In this document: positions 25,521 to 33,674 of the stretch, one piece after another
Layout: each line of letters begins with the position of its first letter
Numbering within the stretch: the first letter of the stretch is position 1
From: Eupeodes corollae
Taxonomy: Eukaryota; Arthropoda; Insecta; Diptera; Syrphidae
DNA: 64,000 nucleotides
Direction: 5' to 3'
NCBI RefSeq assembly: GCF_945859685.1
Contig: NW_026605601.1
Location: 44,001 to 108,000 of the forward strand
Program-made: the position numbers and the translations under genes
The notes under the pieces: model-generated
What the model saw: the letters and a program-made list of their open reading frames with translations, nothing else
The model's database searches: none
What the model was told of the DNA's origin: nothing

Positions 25521-25663
25521 CGGCGGGATTTCGTTACGCGGGATTTTGTTCTGCGGGATTCTGTTCTGCAGGATTTCGTTTTGCGGGATTTCGTTTTGCG
25601 GGATTTCGTTATGCGGGATTTCGTTACGCGGGATTTCGTGATGCGGGATTTCGTAGCCAACCC
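25521..25663. repeat. Right terminal inverted repeat region, MULE copy 1
   Basis: Nine imperfect copies of a 15-bp unit (GCGGGATTTCGTTAC and variants) end in TAGCCAACCC. The reverse complement matches the CGAAATCCCGC motifs of the left end. The right end has more copies than the left, so the terminal repeats are asymmetric. The open frame through this region (TKSR repeats) is just the 15-bp repeat read as codons. Confidence 0.88.
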
Positions 25664-25994
25664 TTTTAAAATTGCTATATACCTACAAGAAATTGAAAAA
25701 TAACCACATCTTTTAACAGAAATTAGAATTGCATACGAACAAATATTTCTTTTTCCAAAGAAAGAAAAAAACATGTTTGTTGGTTTCTATTTCTTTGAAA
25801 AAAAAAAAAAAATAAAAAATATTTTTTCCGAACTGAAAAAAAAAATGTTTTGTTGCTTTACGGATTGGATACGAACAAATATTTCTTTTTGCAAAGGAAG
25901 AAAAAACATTTGTTTGTTGGTTTCTTCTTCTTCGTATTTTAAAATATATAAAAAAAATGAAAAATATACACATCTCTTAATAGAAATTATTTGT
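25664..25994. other. Partial H4-H2A spacer of histone unit 1
   Basis: It matches the right part of the H4-H2A spacer of later units (compare 63403-63816). It contains T-rich repeats with the motifs GGATACGAACAAATATTT and GAAGAAAAAACATTTG. The left part of the spacer and any preceding H4 are missing; MULE copy 1 takes their place. No gene is seen. Confidence 0.85.
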
Positions 25995-26010
25995 CGTCCT
26001 GAAAAGGACG
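25995..26010 (-). terminator. H2A histone 3' stem-loop, unit 1
   Basis: The minus strand reads CGTCCT-TTTC-AGGACG, 31 nt after the H2A stop, with an ACA flank. A purine-rich downstream element AAGAGAT lies 16 nt further (25978-25972). This is the substrate for stem-loop binding protein and U7 snRNP cleavage of replication-dependent histone mRNA. Confidence 0.95.
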
Positions 26011-26041
26011 GTTTTTTTTTTGTTGCTGTCACTACATAGAT

Positions 26042-26416
26042 TTAAGCACTTTTCTCTGTCTTCTTTGGCAACAAAACAGCTTGAATATTTGGAAGAACAC
26101 CTCCTTGTGCGATTGTGACTCCAGAAAGTAATTTATTCAATTCCTCGTCGTTCCGAATAGCCAATTGCAAATGGCGGGGAATAATTCTAGTTTTTTTGTT
26201 GTCACGAGCAGCATTTCCCGCCAATTCCAAGACTTCTGCCGCCAAATATTCCATCACAGCTGCCAAATACACAGGGGCACCGGCTCCGACGCGCTCAGCA
26301 TAGTTTCCCTTTCGCAGCAGACGATGAATACGACCAACAGGGAATTGTAATCCAGCACGATTAGAGCGGGACTTTGCCTTTCCCTTCACTTTTCCACCTT
26401 TACCACGACCAGACAT
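26042..26416 (-). CDS. His2A: Histone H2A, unit 1 (intact)
   Basis: This is the core nucleosomal histone H2A of 124 residues, the same length as Drosophila H2A. It has the N-tail SGRGKGGK, the histone fold with AGLQFPVGRIHRLL and the acidic patch region EYLAAEVLELAGNAARDN. The docking domain NDEELNKLL and the C-terminal tail KTEKSA follow; as I recall it, the Drosophila tail ends KTEKKA. It is transcribed leftward from a divergent region shared with H2B and ends with a histone stem-loop. This is the only complete H2A in the window; the units 2 and 3 copies have lost the first half, and the unit 4 copy runs off the end. Confidence 0.97.
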   Translation of the reverse strand: MSGRGKGGKVKGKAKSRSNRAGLQFPVGRIHRLLRKGNYAERVGAGAPVYLAAVMEYLAAEVLELAGNAARDNKKTRIIPRHLQLAIRNDEELNKLLSGVTIAQGGVLPNIQAVLLPKKTEKSA

Positions 26417-26722
26417 TTTATATTATTGTTTTTTAAATATTTTTTACAAAAGAAAAAACACAAGAGAGCTCACTATTTCACTGTTCACTGTATCACTGCA
26501 CAGTGCACACTGTAGAATGACAAAATTTTCGAACTGTGCGCTGTCTTTTATCTAAATTTTCGTTTGCTCGCACACTGAAAAAAGAGGCTTGTGGCCTTAG
26601 AAAGCCGTTGTGGAAAGAGACAATATAATTCGTGAGTTTTTCAGAAAAATTCACAGTTCTCGTTCAGTCGTCATTGTGTGCAGTTCGTTAATAGTGAAAG
26701 TGAAGTGAATTATAAAAATAAA
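26417..26722. promoter_or_regulatory. H2A/H2B divergent intergenic region, unit 1
   Basis: This 306-bp region lies between the H2A and H2B start codons and must contain both promoters. It holds clustered CACTG/CAGTG motifs near 26480-26515 (H2A leader side), an ATAAAAG-type TATA candidate for H2A (minus strand near 26545-26555), TATAA at 26624-26628 and a TCAGTC initiator-like element at 26664 on the H2B side. Exact start sites cannot be fixed from sequence alone. The segment 26248-26645 is missing from units 2 and 3. Confidence 0.7.
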
Positions 26723-27093
26723 ATGCCGCCAAAAACTAGTGGTAAAGCAGCTAAAAAAGCCGGAAAGGCACAAAAAATATCACCAAGACCGATAAGAAGA
26801 AGAAGCGCAAGAGGAAGGAAAGCTACGCAATCTACATTTACAAAGTTTTGAAGCAAGTTCATCCTGACACTGGAATTTCATCGAAGGCCATGAGCATCAT
26901 GAATAGGTTTGTGAACGACATCTTCGAAAGAATTGCTGCTGAAGCCTCTCGCTTAGCTCACTACAACAAGCGTTCAACAATCACAAGTCGGGAAATCCAG
27001 ACTGCCGTGCGATTGTTGTTGCCTGGTGAACTAGCCAAGCATGCTGTTAGTGAAGGAACAAAGGCGGTTACCAAATACACAAGCTCGAAGTAA
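26723..27093 (+). pseudogene. His2B: Histone H2B, unit 1, one-base frameshift
   Basis: It would encode the 123-residue H2B (MPPKTSGKAAKK...KYTSSK), but the A-run at 26772-26777 has six A where units 2 and 3 have seven. The frame therefore breaks after GKAQK (residue 18) and resumes in another frame. It also has MNRFVND where units 2 and 3 have MNSFVND. This is the only H2B copy that keeps its full upstream region. A one-base error in a homopolymer is a classic long-read artefact, so the break may not be real. Confidence 0.9.
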
Positions 27094-27378
27094 TTTTTTT
27101 TTATTGAATTTCTTCAAAAATGGCCCTTTTCAGGGCCGCAAAAATATCAATAAGAGATTAGAGAATTGAAAAAAAAATATTTTTTCTACCTGCGGAAAAA
27201 TTCGTTAAATAAATATTTTTATTTGTGATTGAAGTAATTTTTTTTATTTAATTTCTTCAAAAATGGCCCTTTTCAGGGCCGCAAAAATATCAATAAGAGA
27301 TTAGAGAATTGACAAAAAAATATATTTTTTTTTCTACCTGCGGAAAAATTCGTTAAATAAATATTTTTATTTGTGATT
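27087..27378 (+). repeat. Tandem duplication of the H2B 3' end with two stem-loops, unit 1
   Basis: A 144-bp segment starting at GAAGTAATTT is repeated head to tail (27087 and 27231). Both copies contain a perfect histone stem-loop GGCCCTTTTCAGGGCC (27122-27137 and 27265-27280). The first is followed 14 nt later by AAGAGAT, and the second has the same downstream element. The first lies 28 nt after the H2B stop and is the expected processing site; the second is a spare. The duplication is present in all three units, so it predates them. Confidence 0.92.
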
Positions 27379-29029
27379 GTAAGAGTATTTTCTATGAAAA
27401 AAATAAATTTTGTAAATTGTTCCAGACGCCACGTGAATCATGTCGCGTCCAATAGAAACACAAACATTTTTTTTATTGTTCTACGCATCGTGTACAGTCT
27501 CGAAGCGTCGCAAAAGTTTTAATAAGAAACTAGAGATTTGAGAAGAAAGGTATATACATATATTTTTTTTGCCTGTGGAATGATTTTATGAATCTATTTT
27601 GTTTTTCTTTGTGATTTTTGATTAGAAAATATATTTTCTATCAAAAGAAATACAAAAGTTAATTCTGTTAATTGTTCCAGACACCACGTGTATCATGCCG
27701 AGTCAAGTAGAAACGAAAAACATACAAAAAATACATTTTATTAAATAATTTTGTTTGTTTTGTTCTACCCATCGTGTCCAGTTATGTCGCTATGTGTACA
27801 GTCACGTAGCGTCACAAAGATATCTATAAAATATTAGAGAATTAAATTTGTTTGTGTTTTTTGATGTCAGATGTATGTAATTTCTATGAAAAGAAATACA
27901 AAATTCTTGTTATTTTGTTTAAGATTTTTTTTATTGTTCTACGCATCGAGTACAGTCTCGAAGCGTCACAAAATTTTTAATAAGAAACTAGAGAATTTAA
28001 AGAAATGTATGTTTTCTTTGCCTGTGGAATACATATTGTTTTTTGTTTTAATTTTTGATTACAAAATATATTTTCTATGAAAAGAAATACAAAACTTACT
28101 TTTGTTGATTGTTCCAGACACGACGTGTATCATGCCGAGTCAACTAAAAACAAAAAAATATAAATTTTGTTTGTATTGTTCTACCCATCGTGTCCAGTTA
28201 TGTCGCTATGTGTACAGTCACGTAGCGTCGCAAAAACATCTATAAAATATTAGAGAATTAAATTTGTTTGTGTTTTTTGATGTCAGATGTACGTATGTAA
28301 TTTCTATGAGAAGAAATACAACACTCTTGATATTTTGTTTAAGAATTTTCTTAATTGTTGCGGATATACTTCATGTCGCGTCCAGTCGATAAAAATATAT
28401 GAAAATATATGTAATTTCTATGAAAAGAAATACAAAACTCTTGATAAATTGTGTAAGAATTTTTTTATTTGTTGCAGGAATGCGTCATGTCGCGTCCAGT
28501 CGATAAAAATATATGAAAAACATATGTAATTCCTGAAATAAAATACAAAACTCTTGATATTTTGTTTAAGAATTTTGTAAATTGTTGCAGGTATACGTCA
28601 TGTCGCGTCTAGTCGATAAAAATACATGAAAACAAATACCTACATTTTGCCAAAGTATTTCGTTTGTATTTTTCTACGCATCGTGTACAGTCACATAGCG
28701 TGGAAACATTTCAATAATTACGTAGGTATTAGAGAAATGCAAAAAAAGAAAAATATGTTGTTGTCTTATTTGATAGTAAAAGTATTTTCTATGAAAGATA
28801 TTTATTGTTGAAGGCATCGCATCGCGTCCAATCACAAAAAAGTAGAAAATAAACAGTACAGTCTCGCCCATACATATCGCATCGTACCTAGTAGCTGTAG
28901 TTAGAAAATAGGCGCAAAAATATATATTATTTATTTGTATTGATATTTCCTTTCTTTCTGCCCAATGAGAAAAACATATAAAATTTCAAAAAAAAAAGTT
29001 TTTATATCTCATTTTAGTATATTTTTTGT
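27379..29029. other. H2B-H1 spacer, unit 1
   Basis: This AT-rich spacer is made of degenerate tandem repeats of about 110-300 bp. They share motifs such as ATGTCGCGTCCAGTCGATAA, TCTATGAAAAGAAATAC and CATCGTGTACAGTC. It lacks the SINE found here in units 2 and 3; the empty site is near 27450-27470. It also lacks about 0.5 kb, including the GC-rich patch present in those units. No gene is supported; the open frames are short and repeat-derived. Confidence 0.85.
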
Positions 29030-29045
29030 AGCCCTGAAAAGGACT
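29030..29045 (-). terminator. H1 histone 3' stem-loop, unit 1
   Basis: The minus strand reads AGTCCT-TTTC-AGGGCT with one T-G wobble pair, 49 nt after the H1 stop. TGAGAT lies 18 nt downstream (29011-29006) as the likely U7-pairing element. Confidence 0.9.
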
Positions 29046-29094
29046 GTGGATTTTTGTTTTGATTTCAACTTTGTTTTTCATTGAAATGGAAATT

Positions 29095-29750
29095 TTACTT
29101 CTTTGCCTTTTTAACAGCGACTGCCTTTTTTGGCTTGGCTGCTGCTGTGGCTGATTTTGCTTTTGGCACTTTAGGTTTAGGCGCGGCTGCCTTTGCTTTT
29201 GTTGGTTTTGCCTTAACTGCACTCGTTTTTTTAACACTTTTCACTTTTGGTTTTTCCACCTTCTTTTTATCTGCACTGGCACGTTTTTTTGTTGTGGCGG
29301 CTACTTTTTTTACTTTCTTTTCACCAGACACTTTTTTTAATTTTTTGTCACCAGCAGCGGCAGCTTTTGGTTTGGCGGCAGATTTTTTCTTCTCAGCAGA
29401 CTTGGCCTTTGGTTCCTTGTTGGCACTAGGCGACAATTTAAAAGAACCCACAGCTCCTTTTCCTTTGGTTTGCACTAATTTACCACTTATTACAGCACCT
29501 TTTAAATATTTTTTTATAAACGGAGCAAGTTTTTGTACATCAACTTTGTAAGTAGCAGCAATATATTTTTTGATTGCCAAAAGGGAAGAACCACCGCGAT
29601 CTTTCAATGTTTTAATTGCCGCATCCACCATTTGCTGAGTCGGAGGTTGAGTTGGTGCCGATTTTGGTTTTTTTGACCCACTTGCGGCGGCAGCTTTTTT
29701 GGTTTTTTTTCCGCAACGATTGCAGGAGACGTAGCTACAGTATCTGCCAT
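29095..29750 (-). pseudogene. His1: Linker histone H1, unit 1, one-base frameshift
   Basis: It has the same architecture as the 218-residue H1 of units 2 and 3: the N-tail MADTVATSP, a winged-helix globular domain (HPPTQQMVDAAIKTLKDRGG onward) and a long Lys/Ala-rich C-tail. The T-run near 29695 has six T where the other units have seven. The first roughly 20 codons are therefore out of frame with the rest. It also has GAVGS for GAAGS and KRAS for KSAS. As with H2B of this unit, the indel is in a homopolymer and could be a sequencing error. Confidence 0.88.
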
Positions 29751-30991
29751 TTTGAATTCACTATTATTAATCACTTTAGAGCACAATTTTAAGAAATAGA
29801 AACACGTTTTTGTTAAAATTGCGCCAAATCCGCACCTACAGAAACGGCTAAATGAGAATCAAAGAGAGCGAAGGTATACAAAAAATTCATTTTGTACATA
29901 ATTTGTACACTTTTGCAACTTAGTTTCCTCTTAAAACTTCAAAAATTTACGTCTTTTCGACCTAAATATTATAAAACAATTGACAAAATTTATTCTTACA
30001 ATAATAATAGATAATTTAATAAATAATTTGATTGAAAAAACACTATCTATCAATGCATTAATAACAATTAAAGTAAATGTTTGGTGGTATTTTTTTTATA
30101 CTTACCAACAAGAATGTTTATATTTAATAAATTAAACATATTTTCAGCTTGAAATTATTTTTAACATAAAGCTGATAGTTTATTTAAACTAAATAACTAA
30201 AAATTTCATCAAATTCTTACTTAATTTCTTTTTAATAAAATTAAAACAATATGGGTAATGAAACGCGTAGCATTTTTTCCCTAGGCTGTGACTTTTTCTT
30301 AGAAAATTTGTTAAAAATTATCCCAAGCAAGAAAACAAATGAAAAACTATATTTATATTATTTTGTTCATAAATATTAAATATTTAATCCATAACAAACA
30401 TTAAAATACCAAAAATTTAAACAAATAATCAAGCAATCAAAACTCATAAACTATCGAATATTCGCTTGCCAAGGTTTACAAATTCACATTTTGAAAAAAA
30501 AACTTTCTTGCTTCAAAATTTGCCTTCAGATATATAAAAAAAAACAAAGCATAGACTTATAAAATACATCATTGAAATATTAAAAATTAAAACACACAAA
30601 ACTCAAACATTTTCGAGTATTGACTTGCTTAGTAGACAAATTCACATTTTTACGAGTATTACAAAAAACTGTACATAGAAAAAAATTCTTACTTGAAAAT
30701 TTGCCTTCAGACATAAAAAAAAGAAGCAATGCCTTATAAAATAACTATAATTAAAAAAGAAAAACAAAATTCATAAATTTTCGAGCATTGGCTTGCGTAG
30801 GTATAAATATTTTCATTTGTATGATAAAAACTATGCATAGAAAGCAAGCAATAACATTTTCAAAATTTGCCTTCAAAGTAAATTATCACATTATCTTTCT
30901 ACCTAAAATAAAAAAAAAATCGTGGAAATCGATAGGTACGTAATTACTAGATTGAATTAAAATTCATTTATATCTCTTTTAAATATTTTGT
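29751..30991. other. H1-H3 spacer, unit 1
   Basis: A very AT-rich 1.2 kb with three degenerate repeats of about 165-180 bp, marked by AAATTTGCCTTCA at 30516, 30697 and 30863. The part next to the H1 start must hold the H1 promoter. A clear TATA box for H1 was not identified. No gene is seen. Confidence 0.8.
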
Positions 30992-31007
30992 GGTCCTGAA
31001 AAGGACC
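30992..31007 (-). terminator. H3 histone 3' stem-loop, unit 1
   Basis: The minus strand reads GGTCCT-TTTC-AGGACC, 28 nt after the H3 stop, with an ACAAAA flank. AAGAGAT lies 13 nt downstream (30978-30972). Confidence 0.95.
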
Positions 31008-31035
31008 GTTGAATATTTTGTTTAACCTCGATGAT

Positions 31036-31443
31036 TTAAGCACGTTCGCCACGGATGCTGGCCAATTGAATGTCTTTTGGCATAATTGTGACACGTTTGG
31101 CATGGATGGCGCACAAATTTGTGTCTTCAAACAGACCAACCAAATAAGCTTCACTTGCTTCTTGAAGCGCCATAACAGCTGAGCTCTGGAAACGCAAATC
31201 TGTTTTGAAATCTTGAGCAATTTCACGAACTAAACGTTGGAAAGGCAATTTACGAATTAACAATTCGGTGCTTTTCTGATAACGACGAATCTCACGAAGA
31301 GCCACTGTTCCAGGACGATAACGATGTTGTTTCTTTACACCTCCTGTTGCTGGAGCACTTTTACGAGCTGCCTTTGTTGCCAGTTGCTTACGTGGGGCTT
31401 TTCCACCAGTCGATTTACGGGCAGTTTGCTTTGTACGAGCCAT
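31036..31443 (-). CDS. His3: Histone H3, unit 1, variant with P38Q and loss at R128-R129
   Basis: The core histone H3 frame is open from [10 protein letters not shown] to IRGERA, but the CDS is 408 bp instead of 411. A 3-bp deletion near 31055 turns the invariant LARRIRGERA into LASIRGERA. Pro38 is Gln (codon at 31327-31329), so the tail reads GGVKKQHRY. H3 is among the most conserved proteins known, so both changes suggest relaxed selection or sequence error. The gene is transcribed leftward. Only 24 bp upstream of the ATG remain before the target duplication of the SINE (SINE body from 31477), so its native promoter has been pushed 11.5 kb away, beyond the nested insertions. Confidence 0.9.
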   Translation of the reverse strand: MARTKQTARKSTGGKAPRKQLATKAARKSAPATGGVKKQHRYRPGTVALREIRRYQKSTELLIRKLPFQRLVREIAQDFKTDLRFQSSAVMALQEASEAYLVGLFEDTNLCAIHAKRVTIMPKDIQLASIRGERA

Positions 31444-31476
31444 GATTTCACTTTTTTTCACTTCACTATTAAACAC

Positions 31477-31516
31477 CGTAAGTACCCGTAGCATGATGGT
31501 TAGTGCGTTGGACTGT
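31477..31516 (+). mobile_element. SINE, 5' fragment (interrupted by Jockey LINE)
   Basis: This is the first about 40 bp of the tRNA-headed SINE that is complete at 50733-51055; it stops inside the tRNA-like region. The left target duplication of the SINE, ATTAAACAC, lies at 31468-31476 and recurs at 43030-43038 after the second fragment. Confidence 0.88.
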
Positions 31517-31642
31517 AGTCGTTATTTGACCTCCAACGAGTGTAGAAGTGTTTTTATTCATATTTAGTTTAAAGTTAATAAACAGTGCAAGTTAAGTTGT
31601 AAGTAAAGTTGGCAGTTTGCCACCAGAAAATCAACAATTTGA

Positions 31643-31697
31643 TAGCCCAGTGGAAGTGGCGTCCGGAAGCAGATCCAAGGGTCGTGGGTTCGATTCC
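31643..31697 (+). promoter_or_regulatory. tRNA-like Pol III promoter boxes in the Jockey 5' UTR
   Basis: A consensus A box TAGCCCAGTGG (31643-31653) and a perfect B box GGTTCGATTCC (31687-31697) lie 44 bp apart, the spacing of tRNA genes and tRNA-derived SINE heads. They sit about 127 bp into the element, before the likely ORF1 ATG at 31779. This could be a captured SINE or tRNA fragment acting as an internal promoter; the role is inference. Confidence 0.65.
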
Positions 31698-31778
31698 CAG
31701 CCGGAGGCAACGAAAAATTTAATTGCTTTTTTTCACAACAGAGAAATTGTCGATTTTATCTGTTGGGAAGAAAAGGAG

Positions 31779-32591
31779 ATGGAGAAGGAGAAAAGAGCAG
31801 GGGTATCGAAGGATACCTCTGCCAACACATCGTTCGATGCTGCGGTGGTGCCAGCAGCGGTACCGCAAGTAACTGCAACAACATCAGGTCAGGCATCTGA
31901 CCAATGGATGAAAGTAACAACAACCAAAAAAAGAAAAATCAAGAAGCATAGCCCAAATAAAGTGGAGAGGGCCAACTCCGCTAAACGGCGGGATATGAGG
32001 AAAGAGATGGAGGGTGGTAAAGGAGGAATTACCACCGAAAGTGAGTTCTCAGACTACGCCGAGTCTGAGAAAACAGAGTATGTTTCCGAAGGTGGAGAGG
32101 GGCTCTTCAGGTCTCCGAATATGCATTTAATCATATCGGAGCCAGAGCCAGTCCCGCCGACAACGAAGGCTTTGGAGGTAGAGGCGGACCTCCAAGAGGA
32201 GACAACGCTTGTAAAGGCCCTGCAAGCCAAACAAGCAAAAATAAGCCAATTTGAGGAAAACCTCAAAAAGCTCAAGGAGGAAATGGAGCCCCTCCTCAGC
32301 CAGTTAAAATTAAAACAAGAGGCGCGCCGTCAACAAGAGGCAGCTCAACGGCAACAAAAACAACTGCAGAAAAAACAACTACAGCAAAAACAACAGCAAC
32401 AACAACCACAGCAGCAAAACCAACCACAAACCAAGCCCGCTACCAAAAACACAGGAGCGGAGCAAAAGAAAAAACCGCCATCAGCAGTGACAGGCCCAAA
32501 TGTTGAGGGCCCATCGACCTCAACTAAAGCATTGGAGCAGCAACAACAGCAGCAGAAACAGCAGCAGCAGAAACAGCAGCAGCAGAAACAA

Positions 32592-32623
<32 letters not shown>

Positions 32624-33674
32624 GAAACAGCAGCAGCAACAACAGAAACAACCACAGCCCAAGAAAGAAAAAATACCACCGATAAGAACTCATAGAGTTG
32701 ACCTGGACGACATAAAACAGGTATGTAAGTCGGCCACTAAGGGCAAATTTTTAATTAAACTCTTAAGCGAAAAAGAAAAGAATTATTCGGTCCAGTGCTT
32801 CTCACTGGCCGAATACAAGCTTGTTAAAGAATTGTTAAAAGAGGCCACAGCTGAGTTCTTCAGCTACACGCCAAAAAGTGAAAAGTTTAAGACGGTCCTT
32901 CTGAAGGGCATAAGTTCCTGCACGGAACCGGAGGAGCTCTTAGCTGAGCTCCGCCAAAAAGCCAGTGACGATCTCGATTTTATCGGGGTCAAGCCTTTCA
33001 CTACGGTGAAGTCAAGACGAGGGGGTTATAGGCTGCCAATGTTCCTCGTAACATTATCGCCCCAAAGTAGTTTGAATAGTGTCGAGAGAATCACAACTCT
33101 CGACAATCAAGCTGTACGCTGGGAGACATTAAAAAGGCACGACGACATTCTACAATGTACGAAGTGCCAGAGGTTTGGCCATGCCAATGCCAACTGCAAT
33201 ATGCAGTTGCGTTGTGTGAGGTGCGGAGAAACCCACAAAGAAGGAGAGTGCAAGCTGGGGAATGAGCGGGTTGAGGATTTGACCCTGCTCAAGTGTGTCC
33301 TTTGTGGAAACCAAGGGCACCCGGCTAACTATAGGGGTTGCCCTAAGGTCCAACAAATGAAACAGAAACAGGCCAGTCAAAAAGCTGAAAAAAGTCGAAC
33401 AGTTAGTCGACAGGCTCCAACACAAAAATTCGTAGATCCCAAATTTTCCTACGCCCAAATGGTGTCAGGGAATGGGAACACGAGACAGGCTCCACCAACG
33501 GTTGCCCCAAAGGCCCCTGTGCCTAAGGCACCAGAGGTGCAGCCTGACATTGTAGCCTTGTTGTTGAGCATTCAAGGTCAACTAACAGGACTGCAAAGTC
33601 AGATAAAGGAGCAAGGCAAAAGGGTAGATCATCTCTACTCTTTGTTGCCTGGCCTGGCGCAATTTAGATCATAA
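31779..33674 (+). CDS. Jockey LINE ORF1, gag-like nucleic-acid-binding protein
   Basis: A 631-residue RNA-binding protein that would coat the LINE transcript. The start chosen is the first in-frame ATG (MEKEKRAG); the frame is open further upstream but without ATG. A charged N-region is followed by a coiled-coil-like EENLKKLKEEMEPLL segment, a long Gln-rich tract (CAG/CAA codons, roughly 32533-32660) and a globular region before the knuckles. Then come three zinc knuckles starting at residues 460 (CTKCQRFGHANANC), 479 (CVRCGETHKEGEC) and 506 (CVLCGNQGHPANYRGC). The stop overlaps the ORF2 start as TAATG. The polyQ length may be unstable. Confidence 0.9.

Larger units (their letters stand above)
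20611..25663 (-). mobile_element. Mutator-like DNA transposon (MULE), copy 1, at the satellite/histone junction
   Basis: This is a 5.05-kb copy of the element at 37276-42434. Both ends carry repeated CGAAATCCCGC motifs in inverted orientation. The interior holds five 147-bp hairpin-rich repeats, a minus-strand FLYWCH/MULE transposase gene and AACGCTTAAA palindromes. Its left flank is satellite and its right flank is histone H4-H2A spacer. No 9-bp target duplication is visible, in contrast to copy 2. The transposase gene is frameshifted, so this copy is non-autonomous. The first G of the terminus seen in copy 2 is absent. Confidence 0.92.

Noticed and set aside
25475..25774. Minus-strand open frame with TKSR repeats (99 aa), also at 42246-42518
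   Set aside because: It is the 15-bp terminal repeat of the MULE read as five codons; no start context, no known domain, and the frame ends in spacer sequence.
25773..26039. Lys/Phe-rich open frames in the H4-H2A spacers of all units
   Set aside because: They are readings of T/A-rich tandem repeats, occur on both strands at once and differ in frame between units.
29081..29551. Hydrophobic Phe/Ala-rich open frame opposite H1 (also 48311-48781 and 56335-56805)
   Set aside because: Antisense of the Lys/Ala-rich H1 tail (AAR codons read as TTY). Long antisense frames are expected there.
32345..32662. Cys-rich minus-strand frame
   Set aside because: Antisense of the Gln-rich CAG tract of LINE ORF1.
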